A DNA stretch of 43,192 bases from Acidobacteriota bacterium (GTDB taxonomy: Bacteria > Acidobacteriota > Terriglobia > Bryobacterales > Bryobacteraceae), in contig JAPKYX010000045.1 in assembly GCA_026394075.1 (NCBI GenBank), positions 1-43,192 on the forward strand, given 5' to 3'. Within the stretch, counting starts at the first letter, position 1, and each line of letters opens with the position of its first letter. Of this stretch, positions 35,120-43,192 are shown in pieces. Both the position numbers and the translations under genes were made by a program. The notes under the pieces are model-generated. The model ran no database searches. It was not told the origin of the DNA and was given only the letters and a program-made list of their open reading frames with translations.

Positions 35120-35719
35120 GTGGCTGGATACGCGGCAATCGGTGCGGTCGGGCGTAGCATTGAGCGGCTGATCAGGTTATGGTTTGAACGCGAGGACCCC
35201 GTTCCGGTGGCCGGAACAACCACGCGGGTTCACTTGGCCACTACCGACGACTTTGCCCCGGCGAATTTTCCCACCCGCGTCGGCACACCGGCCTTAACCG
35301 TTTTCCTTTACCGGGTTGATTTCAACCATGCGATGCGCGCCGCCTGGTCCGCCACCGGCAGCCAGACCGGGCGTGCCGTACTGCCACTGGACCTCCATTT
35401 CCTGTTAACGGCCTGGGCGGATAATGCCGAATTCGAGCACCGGATCCTTGGTCGCGCGATGCAGTGCATTGAAGCGCACCCCGTTCTGTCCGGTCCGCTG
35501 CTGCATGAATCGGGCGGCTGGGCACCGCACGAGAGCGTGCAGGTGGTGGCCGACGAGATCACGACCGAGGCCGTCATGCGGACCTTCGATTCGCTCCCCA
35601 CTGATTACCGCCTGAGTGTTCCCTATATGGCCCGTGTCGCCCGCATCGAGGCGGCGGAACCGCTCGCCGGGCCGGTGACGACGGTGTTGTTGGGTGCCAC
35701 GCCGGAGGTCACACCGTGA
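35120..35719 (+). CDS. eCIS tail-terminator-like protein (Pvc16/Afp16 N-terminal domain, DUF4255)
   Basis: GTG start at 35120 gives 199 aa. The protein matches the Pvc16_N/DUF4255 family: an N-terminal helix GRSIERLIRLWF, TVFLYRVDFNHAMR, LPLDLHFLLTAWADNAEFEH and VMRTFDSLPTDYRLSVPYMARVA. In contractile injection systems this protein caps the end of the inner tube and sheath. It is the first gene behind the promoter and its TGA overlaps the next GTG (GTGA). Confidence 0.82.
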   Translation: MAGYAAIGAVGRSIERLIRLWFEREDPVPVAGTTTRVHLATTDDFAPANFPTRVGTPALTVFLYRVDFNHAMRAAWSATGSQTGRAVLPLDLHFLLTAWADNAEFEHRILGRAMQCIEAHPVLSGPLLHESGGWAPHESVQVVADEITTEAVMRTFDSLPTDYRLSVPYMARVARIEAAEPLAGPVTTVLLGATPEVTP

Positions 35720-36522
35720 CCACGATCGCCAGCCGCTACGTTGTCAGCCGTCACCAGCTAGCGATCGGCATTGAGCCGGTGGATGCGGTCCGTGGCCAGC
35801 GCTTTTGGCAACCCCTGCAGCTAACCGATGACCGGGCGCCGCTGGGAGGTGTGCAGATTCCGGTGGACCGGCACGGGTCCGGATTGCACGCCCTGCGGTA
35901 TCAGTTGGGCGTCAAACCGCCGACGTTTAGTGTCCGGGTATTTGACGCGGCTGATGCGCTCTATGCGCCGTCGCAGGATCGCCGCCGTTGTGTGCCGCGC
36001 CGCTTCACCGTGCCCTTGCGGACGGCCGCCCAGGCCGATTCGAACCGTGCGGGAGATCGGGTGCGCCGCCTCAGCCTGTTCCCCGGTGCCGCCTACGAAA
36101 CCACGGAGGCCATCACCGGCCTGCGGGGCACGGTCACGCGCGCGGGAGCGCCATTCCGGTGGTGCCGGGTCGAGGCCCGGCGCGGAACAACCGTTGTGGG
36201 TCGAGCCCACGGCGATGATCGCGGTGAGTTCCTTCTGCTGCTCGATTCCCGCTCAGCAGGTGTCGGCGATCTGGTGGAGCCTTTTGTCTTCAGCGTCCGT
36301 ATCTTTGGCTTGGCGGCACCGCCTGTGCCGGTTTCCCCTGACCGGCCTTCCATTGACCCTCTGTGGGATCTGCCGCTCGAGGTTCTGCCCACTTTTGGCT
36401 TGGCGGACACGGTTTCCACCGGCGAAGCCCTGCCCACTGGATATAGCGAATTGTTAGCCCGGAATGTTGAGTTCCAATTCGGCCGGCTTCGTGGAAACGA
36501 GCCGGTCTTTGCCGTCCCCTAA
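35716..36522 (+). CDS. eCIS-associated protein with carboxypeptidase-regulatory-like beta domain
   Basis: A 268-aa protein starting at a GTG that overlaps the previous stop. No catalytic motif is visible. Residues about 130-190 (ITGLRGTVTRAGAPF, CRVEARRG, DDRGEFLLLL) look like a carboxypeptidase-regulatory/transthyretin-like beta-sandwich; the N-terminal 90 residues are also beta-rich. It sits between the cap and sheath genes, as in other eCIS loci that carry a similar protein. Function unknown; a structural part is the best guess. Confidence 0.6.
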   Translation: MTTIASRYVVSRHQLAIGIEPVDAVRGQRFWQPLQLTDDRAPLGGVQIPVDRHGSGLHALRYQLGVKPPTFSVRVFDAADALYAPSQDRRRCVPRRFTVPLRTAAQADSNRAGDRVRRLSLFPGAAYETTEAITGLRGTVTRAGAPFRWCRVEARRGTTVVGRAHGDDRGEFLLLLDSRSAGVGDLVEPFVFSVRIFGLAAPPVPVSPDRPSIDPLWDLPLEVLPTFGLADTVSTGEALPTGYSELLARNVEFQFGRLRGNEPVFAVP

Positions 36523-36598
36523 ACCCGATGAACCGAACCAATTTTCAGTTCGTGTCACGGCACCCGATATTTGAAACGCGGCCATAGGAGAAATTTGA

Positions 36599-38419
36599 AT
36601 GCCCGAGTACCTTGCTCCCGGCGTCTATGTTGAAGAAGTCAGCTTTCGGTCGAAGTCGATCGAAGGGGTCCCGACCAGTACCACCGGCTTTGCCGGGGTC
36701 ACCCGCTTCGGGCCGGTTCAGTATCCCGGTGGACCCGCCACCAGTGAGCCCCGGCTGGTCACCAGCTTCACGGAGTTCGAGCGGATCTACGGCGGCTTGG
36801 AGACCATCCGGGTCGGGGCGGATGCCCTGACGCTGGAAGAGCGTCCCGGCTATGTCGCCCACGCGGCGCGGGCCTTTTTTGAGAACGGCGGCAAGCGGCT
36901 CTATGTCTCCCGCGTCTTTTCGCCGCGTGGAGCCGCTCCGGCGCTGAACTATGGCGTGGCCACGCGGGCCGTTCCCGTCGGCGCCGTTGGTACGGCTACC
37001 TGGAATGCCCGCTGGCCGGGCGCGATGGGTAACGTCGAGGTAACAACCGTCGTGGTGCGCTCGCGCAACTTGGGCCGGGCGCGTCCGGGGAGCGTGATCG
37101 AGATCCTGCCGGCCGGCGTCAAGAAAGTTGGCAATGATCCGGTGGATCTCACGCAACTGGCCATCGTCGGGCTGGACGCGGGTGGCAGTCAGGTCTTTAC
37201 GCGCCTGGGCGTATTGGTGGCCCCGGCCGCCGGTGAGACGGTCAGCCTGATTGAGCTTCAGGTTCAGGTCCGCGTGGACACTGAGCGGGTGGACGTTTAC
37301 GACGAGCTCTCCCCCAGCTTTGCCCAGAAGCGCTTCATCGGCCGTATCCTGCAACGCAATGATCCGGAGGATGAGAACGCCGCAGTGTGGCTGGCTTGGG
37401 ACCCCACGGTGATCGCCGACAACTTCCTGGAAGCGCGTCTGGTGGCGGCTTTGCAGGGCAACCCCAGCCCTCGCCTCGCTGGCGGACATGATGGGCAGAT
37501 GCCGCAACCGGATGACCTGGCTGGCAAGGCGGCCGATCCGGACATCACCACTGTCAAGGCCACGGGACTCGAAGCCCTGGGTGAGATCGATGACATTGCC
37601 ATCGTCGCCCTGCCCGATTCCGGCACCTATGACGACAAGACGCTGTGTGAAGTGGCCACCGGCAAACTGATCAGCCATGCGGAGACGCTGCGTTACCGCA
37701 TCGCGGTGCTGGACGCGCCGTTCCAGAGCTCAATGAACGAGATCCGCGACTTCCGCGGCAAGTTCGACAGCAAGTACGCCGCTCTCTATCACCCCTGGAT
37801 CGAGATTCTCGATCCCACCGAACGTGCCGCTCAAGGAGCGCCCCCGCGCCGCTTGATGCTGCCGCCGTCCGGGTTTGTCTGCGGCATCTATGCGCGGTCG
37901 GACATCGAGCGCGGTGTTCACAAGGCCCCGGCCAATGAGGTGGTGCGCGGCCTGACCCGGTTTGAAGCCAACATCAACAAGCCGCGGCAGGACGTGCTGA
38001 ATCCGGAAGGCATCAACGCTTTGCGCTTCTTTGAAGGGCGGGGCAGCCGCGTGTGGGGGGCCCGTACCATCAGCTCCGACCCGGAATGGAAGTACGTCAA
38101 CGTCCGGCGCCTGTTTATCTACATTGAGCATTCGCTCGACAAGGGCTCCCAGTGGGCGGTGTTTGAGCCGAACAATCGGCGACTGTGGGACAACATCCGG
38201 CAGACCGTCGAGGACTTTCTGCTGGTGCTGTGGCGTGACGGAGCGCTGATGGGTGACAAGCCGGAAGACGCCTTCTTTGTCCGCTGCGACCGCACCACGA
38301 TGACGCAGAATGACCTCGACAACGGCCGCATGATCTGCCTGGTGGGCGTGGCTCCCACTAAGCCGGCTGAATTCGTCATCTTCCGCGTCGGCCAGTGGAC
38401 TGGCGACCGGAAGGGTTAA
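36599..38419 (+). CDS. eCIS contractile sheath protein 1
   Basis: A 606-aa phage-tail-sheath family protein preceded by AGGAGA. The N-terminus PEYLAPGVYVEEVSFRSKSIEGVPTSTTGFAG is the classic sheath start; the C-terminal domain has VNVRRLFIYIEHSL, QWAVFEPNNRRLW, DAFFVRCDRTTMTQND and AEFVIFRVGQWTGD. The C-terminal arm interlocks subunits, and contraction drives the inner tube into the target. It is followed by its own tube gene. Confidence 0.93.
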   Translation: MPEYLAPGVYVEEVSFRSKSIEGVPTSTTGFAGVTRFGPVQYPGGPATSEPRLVTSFTEFERIYGGLETIRVGADALTLEERPGYVAHAARAFFENGGKRLYVSRVFSPRGAAPALNYGVATRAVPVGAVGTATWNARWPGAMGNVEVTTVVVRSRNLGRARPGSVIEILPAGVKKVGNDPVDLTQLAIVGLDAGGSQVFTRLGVLVAPAAGETVSLIELQVQVRVDTERVDVYDELSPSFAQKRFIGRILQRNDPEDENAAVWLAWDPTVIADNFLEARLVAALQGNPSPRLAGGHDGQMPQPDDLAGKAADPDITTVKATGLEALGEIDDIAIVALPDSGTYDDKTLCEVATGKLISHAETLRYRIAVLDAPFQSSMNEIRDFRGKFDSKYAALYHPWIEILDPTERAAQGAPPRRLMLPPSGFVCGIYARSDIERGVHKAPANEVVRGLTRFEANINKPRQDVLNPEGINALRFFEGRGSRVWGARTISSDPEWKYVNVRRLFIYIEHSLDKGSQWAVFEPNNRRLWDNIRQTVEDFLLVLWRDGALMGDKPEDAFFVRCDRTTMTQNDLDNGRMICLVGVAPTKPAEFVIFRVGQWTGDRKG

Positions 38420-38461
38420 CCGTTTCCCAGAGTTCCCTAAGTATCGAGGAGAAAGAGCAAC

Positions 38462-38923
38462 ATGCCTACATTTCGCGACAATCCATACGGCGCGTTCAAT
38501 TTCCTGGTGGCCCTGGGTGGCTCCCAAGGCGATGGGTCCAGCGGCTCCGTCGTCGGCGGCTTCAGTGACGTCAGCGGCCTGGGCGTCGATGTCAGTTATT
38601 CGGAGTACCGCAACGGCAACGAGAAGTTCAACACGGTGCGCAAGGTACCCAACACACACAAGAACGACGACGTCACGTTGAAGCGTGGTCTCGTGGGTTC
38701 CGACGACCTGTTCCAGTGGCTGAAAGGTGTTCGCGACGGCACGGCCGACCCGCGCACCATCACCATCACGCTGCTCGATGAGGCGCGCCAACCGGTCGCC
38801 ACCTGGGCGCTGCGCAATGCTCAGCCCAAGAAGTGGACCGGGCCGACACTGGCAGCCAAGGGTGGCGGCGAGGTGGCGATGGAAGAGATCTCTCTGGTGC
38901 ACGAGGGGATCGAGTACAAGTAG
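38462..38923 (+). CDS. eCIS inner tube protein 1 (gp19-like)
   Basis: A 153-aa tail-tube protein with a GAGGAGA ribosome-binding site. Family features: NPYGAFNFLVAL, the GFSDVSGLGVDV strand, LKRGLVGSDDLFQWLKGVRDG and a C-terminal AMEEISLVHEGIEY. Hexamers stack to form the inner tube inside the sheath. Confidence 0.93.
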   Translation: MPTFRDNPYGAFNFLVALGGSQGDGSSGSVVGGFSDVSGLGVDVSYSEYRNGNEKFNTVRKVPNTHKNDDVTLKRGLVGSDDLFQWLKGVRDGTADPRTITITLLDEARQPVATWALRNAQPKKWTGPTLAAKGGGEVAMEEISLVHEGIEYK

Positions 38924-38949
38924 CAGCCCGGCTGCGGGCGGTCTAGACC

Positions 38950-40914
38950 ATGAGTTCGATCACCCAGACTCCCTTGGGGGCGCCCGGCATCTACCGGGCG
39001 CATCCCGTTGCGACGCGTGTCCTGGACCCCGCGCGCATGGACATCTGCGCCTTTGCGGGCGTAGCGCCCCGGGGACCCGTGCGCCATCCCGTGTTCAACG
39101 AAAAGTGGCGCGATGACCGCCCGTGCGTCGAATCAGCCCGGCCCCGTCGCCGCACGCTGCCGGTGGCCGTGGAGAGCTTTGATGAGTACCGCGCTCGCTT
39201 TGGCGGCTTTGAAGGTCCGGGGCTGCTGCCGTACGCGGTGGGTGCTTTTTTTGCCAATGGTGGCCGCCGTGCCTGGATCGCGCGCGTCGTTCATGACTAT
39301 GGCAGCGCCGCGCTCAACAATGCCCGCGTGGCGGAAGGCGTGTTGGGTGCAGCCGGACTGCGGGCGCGCAGCGAAGGAAGCTGGGGCAATCAGGTCCGGG
39401 CCAGCCTCACCTATACGACGCGGCCGGTGGCGGCACTCGCCATCGACACCACGGGGCTGACGATCGATGCCGGACAGCCACTGGTGCCAGGAGCGCTGGT
39501 CCGGCTGACCTTTGCAGACGGTACGTACGCGCTGCGTTTTGTCGACTCGGTGGAGCGGACGGCGGCTGATCGTTCCACCCGCCGCGCACTGTTCGATTCG
39601 CCGGCTGCCGCCACGGCACTCCGGGTGGAACTGGTGGAAGGCGAATTGAACGCGAGCGATGGCGGAGCCGTCACAGAAAAGCACGACCGCCTGGGCTTCT
39701 CCCCGGAGCATCCGCGCTGGCTGGCCACGGTACTCTGCTACGAATCGGACTTGCTGTGGCCGCAGGAAAGTTGGATCCAAACCGCGCAGTGGCCAGCGTC
39801 GGCCAGCCTCACTTCCCCGGCTGAGGTGCGCCTGAGTGGTGGCCTGGACGACTATGCGGCCATTGTCCCCGATGACTTCTTCGATGACGGCTGGGTGTTG
39901 GGTGACGACGAACCCGGTGACGGCGTGCACGCGTTCACCCATCTCGACGAGGTGACGCAGGTGCTGGCGCCGGATCTTTACTCACCCGGACCGCTGACAC
40001 CGTGGGCTTCCGTGCTGGACCCCGTCTCACTGGCCGGTCCTGAGTTTGCCCGCTGCGTCGTGCCTCTGCCGCCAGGAGAGCAACAGCCGGCTCCGGCTGA
40101 ACTGGAGGGCTTGCGCCTGGATCCCTCGCTCCCCAGCGACCGGGCCGCCATCATCGCGCTGCAATCACGCCTGGTGACGCTGGCCGATCAACTGCGGCGT
40201 TTCGTTGTCCTGCTGGATGTCCCGCCGGGGTTGGATCAGCGGACCATCCTGGCGTGGCGGGCCTCGTTTGATTCGTCCTATGCCGCGGCCTACCATCCTT
40301 GGGTCCAGGTGGCCCGCGGCGATGACCAACGCGATGCACTGATTGCGGTGCCGCCTTCGTCGTTCGCGGCCGGCACGATTGCTCAGACCGAAGCGCTGTT
40401 TGGAGTGCCTCACGGGCCGGCCAACCGTATTCTCAAGGCGGCCGTCGGTGTCGCCGACCCAGTCTCCCCCGCGCGCCACGATCAACTGCATCCAGTGGGT
40501 ATCAACGTCCTGCTGCAGACCCGCGACGGCGTGCTGCTTTCCGCCGCTCGGACGCTTTCCTCCGATGCGAGCTACCGGCAATTGAGTGTCCGGCGGCTGA
40601 TGCTGATGTTGCGCAAGACGCTGGATCGCGAAATGCAGTGGGCGGTGTTTGAACCCAACGACAGTGGTCTGCGTTCGGAGATCAGCCATCTGCTGCGTGG
40701 TCTTCTGCGCCGTCTGTTTGCCCAAGGAGCCTTTCGCGGGGCCACCGAAGAGGAAGCATTTTTTGTGCGCTGTGACGACGCACTCAACCCGCGCGCCCAT
40801 CTCGATCTGGGCCGATTGGTCGCGGAGATCGGCGTGGCGCCGGCCGAGCCGTTGGAGTTTATCGTCATTCGTTTGGAGCGGACGTTCGAAGGTGGTCTCC
40901 GGATCGAAGAATAG
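38950..40914 (+). CDS. eCIS contractile sheath protein 2 (variant)
   Basis: A 654-aa second sheath paralogue. The conserved C-terminal domain is recognisable (LSVRRLMLMLRKTLDREMQW, FEPNDSGLRSEI, EAFFVRCDDALNPRAHLDLG, PLEFIVIRLERTFEGG), while the N-terminus is changed (APGIYRAHPVATRVLDP) and a large acidic insert lies in the middle (about 210-400). In PVC/Afp particles extra sheath variants form the layer next to the baseplate. Only 3 bases separate it from the second tube gene. Confidence 0.9.
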   Translation: MSSITQTPLGAPGIYRAHPVATRVLDPARMDICAFAGVAPRGPVRHPVFNEKWRDDRPCVESARPRRRTLPVAVESFDEYRARFGGFEGPGLLPYAVGAFFANGGRRAWIARVVHDYGSAALNNARVAEGVLGAAGLRARSEGSWGNQVRASLTYTTRPVAALAIDTTGLTIDAGQPLVPGALVRLTFADGTYALRFVDSVERTAADRSTRRALFDSPAAATALRVELVEGELNASDGGAVTEKHDRLGFSPEHPRWLATVLCYESDLLWPQESWIQTAQWPASASLTSPAEVRLSGGLDDYAAIVPDDFFDDGWVLGDDEPGDGVHAFTHLDEVTQVLAPDLYSPGPLTPWASVLDPVSLAGPEFARCVVPLPPGEQQPAPAELEGLRLDPSLPSDRAAIIALQSRLVTLADQLRRFVVLLDVPPGLDQRTILAWRASFDSSYAAAYHPWVQVARGDDQRDALIAVPPSSFAAGTIAQTEALFGVPHGPANRILKAAVGVADPVSPARHDQLHPVGINVLLQTRDGVLLSAARTLSSDASYRQLSVRRLMLMLRKTLDREMQWAVFEPNDSGLRSEISHLLRGLLRRLFAQGAFRGATEEEAFFVRCDDALNPRAHLDLGRLVAEIGVAPAEPLEFIVIRLERTFEGGLRIEE

Positions 40915-40917
40915 GCC

Positions 40918-41430
40918 ATGGCTGATTCTCTGCTGCACACATTCCGGTTTCAGTTGAAGCTGCGCCGCAGTCCGGCCCAGGCTTCGGGCGATGGTGCGTT
41001 CACCTCCACCATCTCCGGGGCTCCGCTATCAGACGGTGCGTTCCAGGAATGTAGCGGCTTGGAGATTGAACTGGACATCCAGGAGCTGACCGAAGGTGGC
41101 CGCAATGACGGCGTCATCCGGCGCGTGGGCCGGGCCAAGTATTCACCGCTGGTGCTGAAGCGAGGCATGTTCCATGGCTCCTCCGGCGGCGTCAATCGCG
41201 ATCTGTGGAACTGGCTTCAATCGATTTCCCGCGGCGAGCGGCCCGTGCCCCGCTACGACGGCTTGGTGCAGGTGATGACCCCGTCCGGCGCCTCGGTCGT
41301 CGCCACCTGGGCCTTCAATCGCGGCCTGCCTTTGAAAGTGCGCGGGCCGGAATTGAACGGCAAGACCGGTGAGATCGCCATCGAAGAACTGCACATCGCC
41401 CACGAAGGCTTGCAGCTGGTGGATTCATGA
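40918..41430 (+). CDS. eCIS inner tube protein 2 (Pvc5-like)
   Basis: A 170-aa gp19-type tube protein: LLHTFRFQLKLRRS, FQECSGLEIELDIQELTEGG, LVLKRGMFHG, LWNWLQSISRG and IAIEELHIAHEGLQL. By position and by family knowledge it is likely the initiator ring at the baseplate end of the tube. Confidence 0.9.
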   Translation: MADSLLHTFRFQLKLRRSPAQASGDGAFTSTISGAPLSDGAFQECSGLEIELDIQELTEGGRNDGVIRRVGRAKYSPLVLKRGMFHGSSGGVNRDLWNWLQSISRGERPVPRYDGLVQVMTPSGASVVATWAFNRGLPLKVRGPELNGKTGEIAIEELHIAHEGLQLVDS

Positions 41431-41448
41431 TGTTGACGGAGAGGACGA

Positions 41449-42804
41449 TTGCTTAGCAAAGCCACACTTCAGGAGATCGCCAGCGACGAGAACTCGACGC
41501 CGCAGGGTGACCCCGTGCCGGTGCAGTTCAATCCGGCGAGCCTTCGCTTGCAGTTCTCGAACACCATCGAGGGCGGCGAGAGCCGGGGTCGTCAGGCCCG
41601 TCAGTACTTAGGTTCCAGCTCCACCACTCTCACCGTGGATCTCAGCTTTGATACGGCGGACGAAGGGACAACTGCCCGGGCGCGCGACGTGCGCGAGCGG
41701 ACGGCCATGGTGGAAAAGTATGTCGTCCCCGCCGGCACTGCCTCCAACGAAGAAAAGCAGGCCGTGCCGCGCGTGCGGTTCCACTGGGGCAACCTGATCT
41801 TCGATGGAATCATTGACGGCATCACCATCGACTTTGATCACTTCGCCGAAGACGGCACGCCGCTGCGTGCCAAGATGTCGGTCTCAATCAAAGAGCAGAA
41901 CAGCAAGTATCAGTTTTTGAAGGCTGGCCCCGGCGCGAATCGGGCCGGCAATGCCCCGGTGCCGGGTTCTCCCGGACTCGGGGCGGTAGGTTCGTTGGGG
42001 CTGAATGCCGGGCTGAGCGTGGGTCTCAGTGCTGGTGTGTCGCTGGGGCTGAGCGCGGATCTTTCGTTGGGATTAAGCGCCGGCATCAGCGCGAACTTGA
42101 GTGGCAGCCTGACCGCTGGATTCTCCGCCAACGCTTCGCTGGCATTGGGTGGAGAAAGTGCCGCGGAGTTCTCCGCCCGGGCGGGCCTGGACCCCGCTGC
42201 GTGGCGGGGCTTGGAAGGTGTTTCAAATCCGCTGGCCCTCTCGGCCGGCACGGAAGTTGGCTTCAGCAGCAATCTCACCACCGCAGCGGGCCTGGGCGCA
42301 ACCGCTGGTGCGGGTGCCGGGGCGAGTGCCGCACCCGAGAAGGCGCTCGGGCTGGAACCGGCACCCGGGGCAACCGGCGCGCGTAGTTCCGGTTTCTCTC
42401 TGTCGGCGGCGGGTGGTCCACAAGCGGCCATTGAACAATCAAAGATCGCCCGCACCAGTGATGCGGCCACCAAGGCCGTCCAGGCCTTCTCACCGCCCAC
42501 GGCACGGCCCACGCCGCCGCCGGTCCGGCAGGGTTTGCCGCCCCAGTCCCGGGCGCCTCTGGCACAGTCGGGCTTCCCCTCGCTCAGCCGCCAACTGGGT
42601 GCGGCGGCCGCACCTCCGCGACCGCTGGCTGACCAGCGAGCCACCGCGTTCGGGTTCGGCGTGCCGCTACGTCCCACCATTGCGGTGGACAGCGGCTTGG
42701 ATGCTCCGGCGGGTTCGGGCGCGGCCCACACCATACCGGCCAAAGCAGCCCGGCATAAGGGCGGTTGCGGTTGTGGCTGCCAAGGATCTAGGAGCAAACG
42801 ATGA
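41449..42804 (+). CDS. eCIS tube-adaptor protein (Pvc7/CIS_tube-like) with GLSx repeats and a CGCGC tail
   Basis: TTG start at 41449 after AGAGGA gives 451 aa. Residues 1-160 match the CIS tube/baseplate adaptor domain (PVPVQFNPASLRLQFSNTI, STTLTVDLSFDTADEG, VRFHWGNLIFDGIIDGITID). The usual LysM domain of Pvc7 is not seen. Instead residues about 183-225 are tetrapeptide-like repeats (GLSV, GLSA, GVSL, GLSA, DLSL, GLSA), followed by Gly/Ala- and Pro-rich low-complexity sequence. The protein ends KGGCGCGCQG with Cys440, 442 and 444. The C-terminal half may be a flexible or structural extension unique to this lineage. Confidence 0.8.
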   Translation: MLSKATLQEIASDENSTPQGDPVPVQFNPASLRLQFSNTIEGGESRGRQARQYLGSSSTTLTVDLSFDTADEGTTARARDVRERTAMVEKYVVPAGTASNEEKQAVPRVRFHWGNLIFDGIIDGITIDFDHFAEDGTPLRAKMSVSIKEQNSKYQFLKAGPGANRAGNAPVPGSPGLGAVGSLGLNAGLSVGLSAGVSLGLSADLSLGLSAGISANLSGSLTAGFSANASLALGGESAAEFSARAGLDPAAWRGLEGVSNPLALSAGTEVGFSSNLTTAAGLGATAGAGAGASAAPEKALGLEPAPGATGARSSGFSLSAAGGPQAAIEQSKIARTSDAATKAVQAFSPPTARPTPPPVRQGLPPQSRAPLAQSGFPSLSRQLGAAAAPPRPLADQRATAFGFGVPLRPTIAVDSGLDAPAGSGAAHTIPAKAARHKGGCGCGCQGSRSKR

Positions 42805-42968
42805 GCGTCGTCGTCAACGAAGTGACAAGCGAAGTGATGGTGGACCCGGCGCCCGGCGCGGCTCCGGCCGGTCAAGCGGGCGGAAACGCACCCGCGCAGG
42901 TCCAGGAACATTTGCTGGATATGGCGCGGGATCATGCGCGTACTGCGGCACAGGGGTTTGATGACTAA
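42801..42968 (+). CDS. Small eCIS protein (Afp6/Pvc6-like, DUF5908-type)
   Basis: A 55-aa ORF whose ATG overlaps the previous stop (ATGA) and whose end overlaps the next gene by 8 bases. It begins MSVVVNEVTSEVMVD, the short beta start seen in the small Afp6/Pvc6 (DUF5908) proteins, followed by an Ala/Pro/Gly linker and a helix (VQEHLLDMARDHARTAA). Function unknown in all eCIS; assignment is by size, position and N-terminal pattern. Confidence 0.62.
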   Translation: MSVVVNEVTSEVMVDPAPGAAPAGQAGGNAPAQVQEHLLDMARDHARTAAQGFDD

Positions 42969-43192
42969 CCTGCTCCGATCCGTAGCTCCGGTCTTTGAGG
43001 TCGACGGCCAGACCAAGGGCGAACTTGCGCTTGATTTGTTGGCTCTTGAAGTAGAAGAGAACACCGAAGGCCTGAAGAAGCTGGCGTTGACGCTGACTGA
43101 CCTGGGTGCCCCCGATGGCGCCCAGCAGGAACGCTCCCGGTACCTGGATGGCCAGATTCTCGATTTCGGGAAGAAGCTGAAAGTCTCGATTG
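42961..43192 (+). CDS. eCIS spike/hub protein (Pvc8/VgrG-like), 5' part
   Basis: Open frame from ATG 42961 to the window end (77 codons). The start PVFEVDGQTKGELALDLLALEVEENTEG and TLTDLGAPDGAQQ match the N-terminal barrel of phage late-control-D/VgrG-type hub proteins encoded at this place in PVC/Afp clusters. It overlaps the small gene by 8 bases. The rest lies outside the window. Confidence 0.72.
   Translation, partial: MTNLLRSVAPVFEVDGQTKGELALDLLALEVEENTEGLKKLALTLTDLGAPDGAQQERSRYLDGQILDFGKKLKVSI

Noticed and set aside
36545..37678. 377-codon open frame antisense to sheath 1
   Set aside because: Antisense shadow with no known domain; the sheath frame is certain.
41910..43064. 384-codon minus-strand frame over the adaptor and hub genes
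   Set aside because: Pro/Ala-rich mirror of the low-complexity region; plus-strand genes explain the DNA.
1..43192. CRISPR arrays, rRNA genes, replication origins
   Set aside because: No regularly spaced repeats, rRNA segments or origin-like clusters were seen.

Overview
The window reads as chromosomal DNA of a GC-rich Gram-negative soil bacterium, most likely an Acidobacteriota member of the Solibacter/Bryobacter type. This is inferred from the DUF1549/DUF1553 plus DUF1501 pair, the tandem membrane SpoIIE-type phosphatases and the overall gene style. No rRNA or complete tRNA is present, so the taxonomy is an inference.

Layout. (1) 1-2109 (+): the 3' end of a di-heme cytochrome c oxidoreductase, a two-domain DsbA-like protein and an orphan OmpR-type winged helix. 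(2) 2110-5404: an island-like stretch. It has a nucleotidyltransferase/XRE regulator pair with a perfect 19-bp dyad at its start, a gene-poor stretch carrying a decayed tRNA-Thr 3' end (a typical integration scar), and a macrodomain-like protein. (3) 5491-11456 (-): a partner-switching signalling cluster of GAF-PP2C phosphatase, RsbW-like kinase, RsbV-like STAS protein, a 52-aa truncated paralogue and two tandem sensor phosphatases, with stop/start overlaps at several junctions. (4) 11749-16351 (+): a large secreted cytochrome c/DUF1549/DUF1553 protein and a Tat-exported DUF1501 protein. (5) 16445-34800: a low-potential electron-transfer region. On the minus strand lies a tightly coupled operon rnfB - giant pyruvate:ferredoxin oxidoreductase - rnfC - rnfD - rnfG - rnfE - rnfA - small Cys-rich membrane protein - ferredoxin-NADP reductase. 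Divergent from it on the plus strand are apbE (attaches FMN to Rnf subunits), korA, korB and a protein that I recognise as a cofactor-less paralogue of the C-terminal half of the giant PFOR. A NOX/ferric-reductase-like flavocytochrome converges on the end. (6) 35120-43192 (+): the first nine genes of an extracellular contractile injection system (eCIS, PVC/Afp type) behind a near-consensus promoter. The cluster runs off the window inside the spike/hub gene.

How the genes fit together. In the central region, 2-oxoacid oxidation by the PFOR and KorAB would give reduced ferredoxin-level electrons. The Rnf membrane complex would couple these to NAD and an ion gradient, FNR could pass them to NADPH, and ApbE would mature RnfD and RnfG. 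Placing the PFOR inside the rnf operon, with its own C-terminal ferredoxin domain, suggests direct electron channelling. The strongest candidate novelty is this Rnf-PFOR-FNR operon together with the divergent KorAB operon and its PFOR-derived pseudoenzyme.
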